A stretch of 64,000 bases of DNA, from contig BDDC01000151.1 in NCBI GenBank assembly GCA_001662425.1, forward strand, positions 17,286 through 81,285, given 5' to 3'. The position numbers and the translations under genes are program-made. The notes under the pieces were generated by a model. It was not told where the DNA came from and made no database searches. It was given only the letters and a program-made list of their open reading frames with translations. Position 1 is the first letter of the stretch; each line of letters begins with the position of its first letter. This stretch comes from Chlamydomonas sphaeroides (taxonomy: Eukaryota > Chlorophyta > Chlorophyceae > Chlamydomonadales > Chlamydomonadaceae). Of this stretch, positions 12,292 through 23,000 are shown one piece after another.

Positions 12292-12886
12292 GAGGCCCCG
12301 TCGCCAGGGCTCCTGCGCCTCGCGCTGTCTTCCCCTGCCGGGAGGCCGCGCTGCCGAACGGACACTCGCCATGCAGGCCATCACGAGCCGCCGGGGGGTT
12401 CCTGTCCACGTGTCTTCGAGGTGGAGCGCCCGCTCCGCAGCGGCGGCTTTAGGGAAGTACGGCAGCAGGAGGGGGAAGGGGAGAGGAGGAGGGGGGGGGA
12501 GCAGGGAGGAGCAGGCATGAGGAGGTTTTCCGGAAGGGTTGCGGCGGCGCGACGCGCAACGTACGTGAGCCGGCGACAAGCATGACGGCCGGTTATTCCT
12601 GCAGTTCTATGCTCCCCGCTACTCCGTCCACACACCTGCCAGCTCGAGCGATGGGGGATGCGGCCCCCCAGCGCCCATGAAGTCGGGAGCGCGAGTCTTT
12701 ACGCGCTGTTTGAGCATTTCCTCTTTCTCATTACTCGCTGCTGGAACCACGAAGATGACGAGTAAAGCTAGTATTGCACGCATCTTTTTGTTCACTCTGT
12801 GGGAGCTACGTCTCTATCTGGTAACATATGAAATATTCTGGCTTGACATGCGCGACGCGGTTTCGTTTATCAGGGGAGGTATGCAA

Positions 12887-12903
12887 CAGGGGAGACTCCC
12901 CTG
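12887..12903. repeat. Perfect short inverted repeat flanked by direct repeats
   Basis: CAGGGGAG and CTCCCCTG form an 8-bp perfect inverted repeat around a single A. GTATGCAAC occurs on both sides (about 12879-12887 and 12904-12912). The arrangement resembles a small insertion footprint or a protein-binding palindrome. Confidence 0.6.
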
Positions 12904-13536
12904 GTATGCAACCACCTTATTCTGTGGATGAGCATGCCTCCAGTAGTGCTTGATCAGGACTTAATACCCTGGCGAGACAAAGGATAGGGCAGCTTCCTCT
13001 ATCGGTAGCTTCTCTCAGCGGCGGCAGCCGTACGCATTCACGCACCCCCCTCCCCTATGCATGGTCACTTGCTTCCCTAGACAAAATGCGTACAGCACCC
13101 CCAAATGCGCTTGCGAGCGCGCAGCGACCGTTCCAATGTCGCCCTTGTAAGGTCGATTATCCAAATCGCCGGGCCCGGAGCCTATCTGCGCTACTTCAGC
13201 GGAAAGGCGCTCGCGACTTTCGCCGAATCCCCCTGCCGAAGCGCCGTAAGCAGCCGCAGTGCCAAAAGAGGTGCTTCGTAATGGATACCGCTTGTCGCCA
13301 GACAGTCTTTCCGCGGGGTCCCCAACCCTAAGCCGAGATGCTTGCACCCGCGCACGCTCGACCCAACATTGCTGCCCGCATCATCGTAAACAGCTTTGTC
13401 AGTTTAATTCAACGGCACTTGGTGTTACGATCCACGTGAAAGGCGTGCACGTTGGCGGCCAGACGCCGCGCCCATGCGCCCAGCCATGCACGCGCACACA
13501 CATCCGCCAGACCTTTATGCAGATTTACGCATTTTT

Positions 13537-13646
13537 ACATGTTCCTACACCATCAATAAGTAGTGTGGCACTCCATTCCCTCGCTCCCCCTTACATGCTC
13601 CTACACCATCAATAAGTAGTGTGGCACTCCATTCCCTCGCTCCCCC
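13537..13646. repeat. Tandem duplication of a 56-bp unit
   Basis: Two adjacent copies of a roughly 56-bp sequence, starting ACATGTTCCTACACC and ACATGCTCCTACACC, differ by one base over most of their length. The first spans about 13537-13592 and the second about 13593-13646. The near-identity implies a recent event. Confidence 0.9.
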
Positions 13647-14940
13647 AGCTAATTAGCAATGTTATATACTATCTCCTTGTGGCGTCCACGACAAGAACTC
13701 AAACGACAAGTATGTCCTTTCCAGGATGGGAAAAAGGGCGCAGCTCCAATCCGTCCTCTGTCAGGGCTCAGGGGCTGCCGGCCGCCCCCCGACAGACACC
13801 CAAAAGATGCCAAGCAAACAGTATAGCGCGGCAGGGGCGGGCGGGCAGGGGAGCCCCCCCACCCGGGGCTGGGGGCGAGTGCGTGCTGCGGCCGCCCTGT
13901 GACCTTATGGAAATTGACATGTATTGAAATAACGCAAGTACGAGCCGAGGGGGCCAGACGCACTCACAGACATGCAGCATCACTGCTGCTTTATGGCCGT
14001 GCACAGCACGATTCGACGAGCCTTTTCGCCTAGTGAAGGTAGTGGCGCTGCAGCGCTGGGAGCGTACGTTTCTCGGTCTGTTGCTGCACAACCCGGACGG
14101 ATGTGGGGAGCTGACGGACACGGCTGTTGGAGGGCGTGCGAGGGGCACCCTGCAGCGGCCGCTGTGCCTGCGCAGCGGCTTTCACAACTAACCACAGGTA
14201 CAGGTTCTTGACTTCGTCTGGTTTTCAACCACGGGAAGTCAGGTGTGCCTACAAGTGGCTTGCCACGGACGATGTAGCGCAGCGTATGCATGTGACAGCA
14301 TGACTACAGCAGAGCAACCATACCATCACGCCCATGCACCGCTCCACCAGCCAACGCGCTCCGGCATTGCTTGCGCTACAGCCCAACCGCCTACGAAGTA
14401 GCGTGAGCGACATTGACGACAAAAAGACCTGCAGCGATTAGCTAGCTACTCGCACACGCCACGCCAAGCACATTCCAGCGCCAGGGCGGGCAGCACGTCG
14501 CCACGAGCTCAAGAAAATAGCCATGCGGCGCTAGCCCTAACCTAGGCTCGCTGACGGCCAACGCCGACGCCGTCCATCAACCCTCGCCAGGGGCAACCCA
14601 GCCAGCGGCCACGTCCGTCCTATCATCGCCACATTCTCACATGTCCGTTTCCCCATGTTCTCACATGCCGTACCACCATACCTACCCCAACACGTGATCC
14701 ATGCCTGCCGCTGGCAGGGGCTCGCATACGGTAAACCCCACGCCTCAACGAGCAGGCAGGCATCGCTATGCCCCCGCCCCCGCCACGCCACGCTGCTGGC
14801 CAGTCCCCACCTGGGTCTAGCACTCCGTTTGCGCCAAGAACCTGCCTGGCCGTCCCCCGCCCTTTAATCCATATGCAGCCAGCCCCAGCGCCAGCACCCC
14901 ACCTAGCACCGAGCATTTCAACCGTGCACCGCCACGCGCT

Positions 14941-17900
14941 TTACCCGGCCACAGGCCCCGGGCCTCCGCCGGGCGCCGCTGCGCCTGACCCTGCCGGCGG
15001 CCCCGCCGCCCCCTGTGCCTCGCCCAGTACGATCTCGAAGCGGTCTCCTCGCCGGCTCAGGCAGAAGCCCGAGGGCCGCCCGCCGCCCGCCGCACCGGGC
15101 GGCGCCAGCGCCAGCGGCGACAAGCAGATGAGGCAGCGCAGGCTGCTGCTGACCGCAGCCAGGGGAGCCTGCGGCGCCGGCCAGATGCGAAGGCGTTTGC
15201 CAAGATTATTTCAACACACAACCCATCAAGGAGATAAGCAACCCTAGACGTTGCGCACCCCACGGCATGTCGTTATGGCAACACCAGCTGCCGGGCGGCA
15301 GTCGGAGCTTACCTGCTGCGCCGTTTCGGAGCTGATGGGTGCTTGGTGCAGCCGGGCGTAGCGCAGGCAGGGCAGCGCCGGCAGCACGGCGGCCAGGCAG
15401 CCGGCCGTGATGTCCTGCGCAGGGAGGGCCGGCGGACGCGGCGCAGCACAGGCCCGGCAGGGACGCGCTGTCAGCTGCAGAACGAGTGATCCACGTCAGC
15501 CCACCACCACCCGACACCAGCCCTTCATCTCAGGCGGCCACTGCCGGCTCCCGCCAGCCCCCACACCCCAGCCTCGCCCACCGTGCACGCCCCCAGCTCC
15601 AGCGCCTCTAAGCCTGGAGCCGCGCCGCCCAGGCAAACCAGCAGCTCGCTGCGGCAGTACGCGGGGCCGGGGCCAAAGCACGTCAGCGGGTCAGCAGCGG
15701 CGCGGTGTCAGCGGCATGCAGCGAGACAGCGGCGTCCTCTGCCGCAAGGGGCCATGCAGAGCACGCCGGCAGGGCACCCGCCCCCAGGCCCTCACCTGGC
15801 CTGCACGGCCTCCCAGGTGCAGCCCAGCAGCTTGAGGCTACGCAGCTGGGGCATGCTGGCGCGCTGTGGGCCAGAGGTGAAGGGAGCGGCGGCGAGTTGG
15901 AACAGGGCTGGTCAGACCACAAGAGGCGTGGTATAGGGGGCCGGGCGGGCTGGGGCCATAGGCGGGCGCCCTTCACACCAGGCGGCGAGCCAACCAGTCC
16001 AGTTGGCAGAGCGACAATCGGCGCACGGCATCGCGGCGTAGGACGGGATGAGCGCCCCAGCGCCGGTGCTCCCCCCCGGCAGAGCAACCAGCAGCGGACG
16101 CAGGCCCTCACTGCGCCAGGACAGCAGGGTGCTAGGCTCCACACTCCGTGCCCAAACCCGAAACCCCGGACATCGCGGCAGCGCGGCCCCACCCGCAGCC
16201 GGTCGAGGCCCTCATGCGAAAAGTCGATGCAGCCGGCCAGCGAGCAGCTATGCAGCTGCCGCAGCTGCGCCACGTAGGAAAAGGCCAGCCCGCGGGTGGT
16301 GAGCGCCTCCAGCGTCAGCTCCTGCGGGAGGCAGCGCGCGGGGAGGAGCTTGCGTCAGCCCTCAGCGGCGGAAGCCCAAGACGCGAGGGTCGGCCCCGTC
16401 GCCCCAGGCGTCAGGCCCTGCGCGCAGAGCGCGTTTCGGCATCCTCAGCCCCCATAGTGCTGCCGCCTCGCGCGGTAGAGGCATGTCCCGTCCGCAGCCC
16501 CATCGCCCACGACCCCATGTTGCACAGCAAGCTACTCCTGTCAGGTGCCAGCGAGCCAGCGGCACGGGCTCCGCCCACATAGTCACCCGAGTCCGAACGC
16601 ACCCGCAGCGACGTCAGCTGCGTTATGAAGTTGAGGTGCGGCTCGCGGCGCAGGGAGGACGCGGAGCCCGCGCCCGCCGCCAGCATCGCCGCCAGGCCGC
16701 CACCGGGCCCCGCCTGCGCCGCCGCGCCCCCTGCCGCGGGCCCCGGCCCTCCGGCAACGCCACCGAGCGGCTGCAGCAGCGCCTGCACTGCCGCCGGCGG
16801 CAGGCCGGGCGGGCCGCCCGGCGCCTGGCCGCCGCCCGGCGCCAGCTGCTGCAGCTGCAGCAGGTGCTGCAGCTGCTGCTGCAGGTGGGCCGGCAGTGGC
16901 AGAGGCAGAGCCGCCTGGGCGCCACCGCCCGGCTGCTGCTGCTGCTGCAGTCCGGGCAGGACCTGCTGCGGCAGCGGCGCCGCGGCACCGCCTGGCTGCT
17001 GCTGCTGCTGTGGGGGCTGCTGCGGCAGGCCGGCTAGCGGGTGGTGGGGCTGCTGCTGCGGCGCAGCCAGCACGTGCAGTGCGGTGAGGCCGGCCAGGCA
17101 GGACAGGGCATCGTAGCAGCCCATCTTGCAGGTGGCCAGGAAGTCGCGGTCCGTCATGCCTGGAGAAGCGAAGGAAAGCCCCAAGAGAGGCGGGTGCGTC
17201 GGGTTTCGGGGTTTGGGCCGCGAGCGAGGGCCCGGCAGGGCACGGCACCAGAGCAGCGGCAGCACCCCAGCTACCTGGCGGCACATGGCCCGGCGAGAGC
17301 CCGGCAGCAGCACAGCAGAAGCGGCAGAGCCTCGGCTGCTTCAGCTCTCGTTCCGGACTCCTCCTCACCGCCCCTCCCGGCACCCACAGCCCCGATCCCG
17401 CACCCGTGATGGTGAGGCACTGCAGCCCCCGCATGTTGGCGATGGCCCGGAAGCGGCTCTTCATGAACACGGCGCCGCCCGCCAGCACCAGCTCGCCCAT
17501 ACGGGGGAACGGCAGCTGCACCGCCTCGGGCACGCTGCCGCCCGGGCCGCCGCCGCCGCTCGGCCCCGCCCCGGAGCCGTCTCGCGGTCCCGGCAGGAAG
17601 GGCAGCAGCGCGAGGTCGCGGCCGTCGGGCAGCCCCACGCCGTGCATGGGCACGTCGCGCAGTAGCAGGGTGCTCAGCTGGGGGCACAGCACGGCCAGGT
17701 CGCGGACCAGCAGGTCGCCGCCCAGCTGGAAGCGCGCGCGCGACCTGCGGGGTGGGTAAGGTGACGGTGCAGGGCGTGGTGAGGCGCCTGCCGCGGCTGT
17801 CGGGAGGGCTTGCTTGCGGGGCTGCCTGCCACCACAAGCTGTGGCGGCCCCGCACGGCGCGCGGGTGCCCACGCCGGCCGCGCGCCGCCACTCGCCTGAA

Positions 17901-19774
17901 GGCTCGGCTGACATCCAGGTGCTCCAAGCCCGGCAGCCGGCTGCACACCTGCGAGGGCCAAGCAGCGGGCGCAGGGCGCCCATCGCAGCAGCACGTCACA
18001 AACCCCGGCGCGGCGCGCCTGCGAGCGCCCCTGCCTGCTGTGCCGCCCTCGTGCCGCAGTCCCCAGACTCGTGTGCGCTTTGGACTGCTACGCCGCCCCG
18101 CCCCCTGCCTGAGTCCGCACCACCCACCTGCGCCACCAGCGCCGGCGACACGTGCTCGCCTGCATCCGGCAGCTCCAGGCGCTTCAGCGCAGCGTAGCCC
18201 TCGCCCGGGCCCGCGCCGCCACTCCCGGCCGTCGGCGCTGCAGCGGCTCCCCCAGCGCGCGGCCCCCCCCGGCGGCCGGCCAATCCCGCCTGCAGTGGTG
18301 CACCCTCGGCGCCTCCTGCCGCTGCGCTGCCGCCCGCCTGTCCGTGTGCTGTGTTGGGGGTCTTGCCTGCTCCCCCAAGGCGCATGATGGACAAGACCAG
18401 GTCAGCGCTGTCACAGCGCGCCAGCCGCAGCGCCGCCAGCCGCCGCATAGGGCCCAGCGACAGCCGCTCGCGCGCCTCCCAGCCCTCCCCAAACTCCACA
18501 TCCAGCACCTCCAGGCGGGACTGCGGTGGGGGAGGGGATGGTAGCAGCGGCGGAGGGTTGACGGCGTGTTGGAGGTGCGGAAGGTTGCGGGCACAACAAG
18601 GTAGGAGGAGCGGGCGCTAGCACCATCCGCCGCCACCGCGCCGCGCATCAACCCCCAAGCATACAGCACGCTGCGGCGCCGCAGCGGCCGCTGCTGCAGG
18701 GGCTCGAGCGGCCCCACCTGCATGCCCGTCATGAGGGCGGCCCAGGTGGCTGCGTGGAGGCTGGGGGCAGGCTGGCCGCGAGGGTTCCAAGCCAGGGCCA
18801 GCTCGGTCAGGCCGGTCAGCGCCGCCAGGGCGCCCACGTCAGCGGCGGTGAGCGGCTGATGGCGCAAGTGCAGGCACCTGCGGACGCAGTGAAGCGCTCG
18901 TTGGATGTGGTTGCGGGCGTGGAATGGATGGGGGGCTTGCGTGCGGGACGCCTCTGGGTGCTTACTGGAGAGAGGTGAGGGAGGAGAGGCAGGTGGCGAC
19001 GCGCAGGATGGGCAGCCCGCCCGCGTCCAGCGGCGGCAGTACGCCCGCCAGCTCGCCCGCGCCAAAGCCGTTGCCACCGAGCTCCAGCGCGCCCGGCTGA
19101 GGCGGCGAGTCGGGTGCGAGGCTCAGCTCCAGCCGGCGCAGCCTGGCCAGGCGGGGCAGCACGGCCGCGAGCTCCGCCGCCAGTGCGTGGGGGGCAGGCT
19201 GCAAGAGGCGCCGTGCGCTGGTCGCGGGCCGCCGAGTGCGGACGCCGTTCAGCGCCAAGCTCGTGAGGCTGGTTAGGGAGCCCAGAGCGGCCACATCGGG
19301 GCTGCTCAGCAGCGAGCAGCCCGACGCGTCCAGCCGCAGCAGCATGGGCGCCAGCGGCTGCAGAAATCGCAAGCCTCCGGGGCCCAGAGCTTGATTGGAG
19401 ATATCCAAGTCCGTTAGGGCGGGGAACGTGACGGCGATAGTGGCCGTATGCGAGATGGGCGACCAGTAGCCGATGCCATAGTCAGACCGCCGCAGGCTCG
19501 CGTCCACAGTCCGCACCGCGACCCACGGCAGCCCCATAGCTGGCACATCGAGGCTGTGTATGCGCAGCGAGGTCCAGCCGCTCCTTAACGCTCGCGAGAA
19601 AGCACTGCAGACCAGCGCCAGAGTCGGTACGTCCCGACGACTCAATAGGCTAGCCACACGACAGATGAGGTCGGTGGGCAGGCTACTCCAATCCTCGGCG
19701 CTAAGTGTTGCGACATCAGACCTCGTCACCGGGACCTCAAGGTCGAGGTCTGCCGGCGTGACGGGGTGTGCCAT
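14941..19774 (-). CDS. F-box / leucine-rich-repeat protein
   Basis: Eleven exons on the minus strand: 18966-19774, 18718-18877, 18128-18520, 17892-17948, 17404-17744, 16587-17159, 16193-16322, 15796-15863, 15582-15648, 15313-15414 and 14941-15168. They sum to 976 codons, including TAA at 14941-14943. The start is the ATG at 19774; the in-frame codon four residues upstream is TTG. Residues about 25-70 form an F-box (WSSLPTDLICRVASLLSRRD, then LVCSAFSRALR), the Skp1-binding motif of SCF ubiquitin ligases. The rest is mostly leucine-rich repeats (for example ALTDLDISNQALG, LTGLTELALAWN, LEALELGACT), presumably binding the substrate. A Gln/Pro/Ala-rich insert, with Q5 runs, lies in the exon at 16587-17159. 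The gene is divergent from MCM8 and shares 235 bp of upstream DNA with it. The substrate is unknown. Confidence 0.82.
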
Positions 19775-20009
19775 AATGGCAGGCAAATGTTGTTTGATCT
19801 GTGTGCGTCTTGGGACCGTGTTGCCCGCTCTCCGTCATGGCCATGCGCAACTCGATCCACGCTGCTGGCTGCTCCCCAAAACTTTCTGCCTGCTCTAGAC
19901 GAGACCTGAAACCTGCCACCACACGCCTAAGGACGCCAATACATAGCAACTGCGATCGAGGGCGATACAGGCCCGCGTGACAGCCCGCGAAAGCGGTCGC
20001 CTAAATACG
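19775..20009. promoter_or_regulatory. Short bidirectional upstream region between F-box/LRR gene and MCM8
   Basis: Only 235 bp separate the two divergent ATGs, so both core promoters and both 5' UTRs must lie here or overlap the neighbouring gene. No TATA box was seen. The segment is less GC-rich than the flanking exons. Confidence 0.5.
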
Positions 20010-23000
20010 ATGGCCGCGGGCGTGGGCGCCCCGCCCGCGGCCTGGGCAGATTACTTTCCACCCCAAGAGTACACACCTAACGATCGACGTGTGCCGCTCA
20101 TAGCCGATCTGCGGAGCTTCTTCACGTCAGAGACAGGATGCAAGTTCGTCGAGGCGCTGCGGCCCGTGGGCACAGGAAGCTACGCTCTGGAGGTTGACTT
20201 CACGGCGCTGAATGACCAGTCGGGCCTCGTGGACCTGCCCGCGGCGATGGAGGGCGCACCGGTTGAGGCGCTGGGGTGCATCGGAGTCGCCGCCCACGAG
20301 GTGTGTGCGCAGAGGCTTGGTCGCTGCCCAGTGTCCCAAAACACCAACAGCCTTCCCGCAATCGGCAAATTGTCCAGGCTGCTTTCTCTCACCGCAAGGG
20401 CCGCCTATTCGGCGGCGCCAGCGCTGGCTCCGGCATCACCGGCTCCGAGGGGCCGCCCCCGGCGGGGCGCATCGCCGTGCGGCTCGTCAACCACCCCTGC
20501 TCCCAGATCCACATCCGCCAACTCAAGTCCAGCTGCATAGGTGACCTGCGCCACCAGCTTCTACACTCGACGCAGGCTGGGGAGCAATGCCTGGGGTCAG
20601 GACACTCTCCATGCCCCCCGCCTCCGCCGCCTTCCCCGTCTCTCCCACCTGCACAGGCAAGCTCGCCACGGTTCGTGGCACCGTGGTCCGCATGACCCCC
20701 GTGCGGCCGCTGGTGACCCACATGGACTTTGTGTGCGCCAAGTGCGGAGCCCGCACCGGAGTGTCCTTCGTGGACGGCGTCTACGCCACGCCCACCAAGT
20801 GCTCGGGTGGGGACGGTGGTACGGCACACGGGTTCTGCGACAGGCCCGGAGCGGCGCGCGGAGAGCGCGGGCGTTGCTGGGGAAGGGTTATGCTAGGCGC
20901 GGCAGCAGAGGACGCTGCGCTGGCAGCATGCGGCAAGGCGGACAGATGTGGGCCGGGCAACGCATCCGTGGCTGGGCAAGGGCGGAAGCCGGCGCGCCGG
21001 GAGCGTCGGGCCCGCGCGGAATGATGTGGGTCGGGCGCATGTCCTCCTGGCATGTGCACGGGGGCAAGCATACCCTCATGTGGGTCGGGCGGGGCGGGCC
21101 CTTCCAGCCGGGCCGCCCACCCAGGCTGGCCCTCAGGCGGGATGCCCCGTGTGGCCGCCCATGGCCGCTTCCCGCTGCGCCTCCTGCCGCCCCCAGGCGA
21201 AGGCTGCCGCAGCCGCACCTTCGCTCCGCACCGCGCCTCGGCCCGTTGCGTGGACTGGCAGAAGATACGGCTGCAGGCGAGGCCGGAGAACGGGCAAGAC
21301 GCTGGAGGGGGCACGAGGCCTTGGAGGCACCACAAAGCGGATGGGCGGGGCTGCAGGCGCCTTCATGTGTGCCGTGTGCCCGTCTAGCGCCCCTCACCGC
21401 CTGGCCACCGCTGCTGCCGACCCGGTTCAAGCCCGCCCTCTCACTACGCTACCCGTACGTAAAAGACGCCGGTCCCCGCGCGCCGCCTGCACGGCGCAGG
21501 AGCTGCTGGGTGCCGACAAGGCCGCCGAGGGGCAGGTGCCTCGCAGCGTGGAGGTGGAGCTGGCGGGGGAGCTGGTGGCGGGGGCGGTGGTGGGCGACGT
21601 GGTCACGGTGGTGGGCCTGGTCAAGGTCATGGCCACGGGGGACGACCTCAGTGAGTGGCGGGGGGCGGGGTGGATGGCCGGTGTGATGGGTCTGCGCGGG
21701 CAGGGCCGGGTGGCGGGGCGCGGGCTGGCGGCATGGGTCGGGCGGCGTGGCGCCGGGCGGCAGGCAGCTGGTCCTGGAGAGAAACGGACGAGGAGGCGTG
21801 GGCTGCCTTTGCCGGTGCCGCGAGGATGATGCAGGGGGCAGCGGAGAAACCATCCGCTCGGGCCGTCCCCATTCGCGTGCAGGCAAGTTTGCAGCGACCG
21901 GTGACGCACGCGGGGGCGGCCCGCCCTTCGGCCCCGGCGGCGGCGGCGGCAGTGGCGGAGGCGGAGGCCGCGGCGGCGGCGGCTCCCTGTTCCTGCTGTA
22001 CCTGGAGGCCGTGTCGCTGAGCGGGCCTCGGCAGCAGCTGCAGGGCTCGGGGTCCCAGGTGGGGCCGGGCCGGGCCGGGCGGGGCGGGTTGTGGCGGGCG
22101 CGCAATGCTGGCCGGCGCTGCGGCTGCGCACCGCTCTGAGCCGCCGAGGTCGGGCCGCCAGCTGCGCCCCGCGGACGGTGCCTCTGCCGTCGCCGCTGTG
22201 CACAGCTGCGCTCGTGCGCCTCCGCCGTGTGCCGCCACCGCAGGGCCTCTGCCTGGGCGAGGCGGCGCCCGCCCCCGGCTCGCTGCTGCCGGGCCCCGCC
22301 TCGCTGCCGACCTTCATCGCCAAGGACCTGGCGTTCGTGGTCAAGTTCTGTGAGGTGGGCTCGGGGAGGGGATGGAGGGGGCGGGACGCTGGAAGGTCTT
22401 GCAGTGGTCCCAGCATCGAGACGCTCGGCCCAGGGGTCAGGTAACCGGCTGCAGGGTCAGAGCAGCTGGCCCCCCGGGGAAGGGAAGCAGGCAGGGCGCT
22501 GCGCGAGGAGCAGCAGCATGGGCGAAGTGGGGGGCGCGGGAGCGGGCCGTGGCAGGTGCAGCGGGTGCATGGCAGCAGAGCGTGCCCCTTGTCACACCTC
22601 TCCACCCCGCTGCCTGCGCTCCCCATGCACTCCCGCCCCGCCCCTCGCCCCCGCCCCCGCCCCCGCTCCCCAGTCCTACGGCGGCGACCAGCTGCGGCAG
22701 CTGGTGCACGGCCTGTGCCCCACCATCTACGGCCACGAGCTGGTCAAGGCGGGGCTGGTGCTGGCGCTGCTGGGGGGAGTGCGCAAGCACGCGGGGGGCG
22801 CGGCCGCGGGGGGGCGAGGCGGCGCAGGTGCGGCGGGAGGGCCGAGGCGCGGCACGCTAGGGCCGGCTTGCTTGGAGGAGCTGGGAGGTTAGAGGAAAGC
22901 GCAAGTGGAACCTTGCCTGAGGGAGGAGGGCAGATGGGGCGGGAGCGGCTCGACGCTTGCTGGTCGCTGGAGGGGCGCTGGCGGCGGCTCACAACGGAGC

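Larger units (their letters stand above)
12292..14940. other. 2.6-kb non-coding region between two minus-strand genes, with AT-rich patches
   Basis: This region lies upstream of the glycosyltransferase and downstream of the F-box/LRR stop. Parts of it (about 12690-12960 and 13500-13700) are clearly richer in A+T than the rest of the window. An 85-codon open frame from the ATG at 12677 (FTLWELRLYLVTYEIFWLDM) falls in the first patch but has no family resemblance and no splice context. No promoter element could be assigned with confidence. Confidence 0.5.

Noticed and set aside
12677..12931. 85-codon open frame in the AT-rich patch as a small gene
   Set aside because: Hydrophobic text but no family resemblance, no codon bias like neighbouring exons, and the frame is short for an AT-rich stretch.
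20807..21196. Open frames through MCM8 intron 3
   Set aside because: The zinc-finger cysteines only assemble when this segment is spliced out. The frames are GC artefacts with repeated ATGTGGGTCGGGC motifs.
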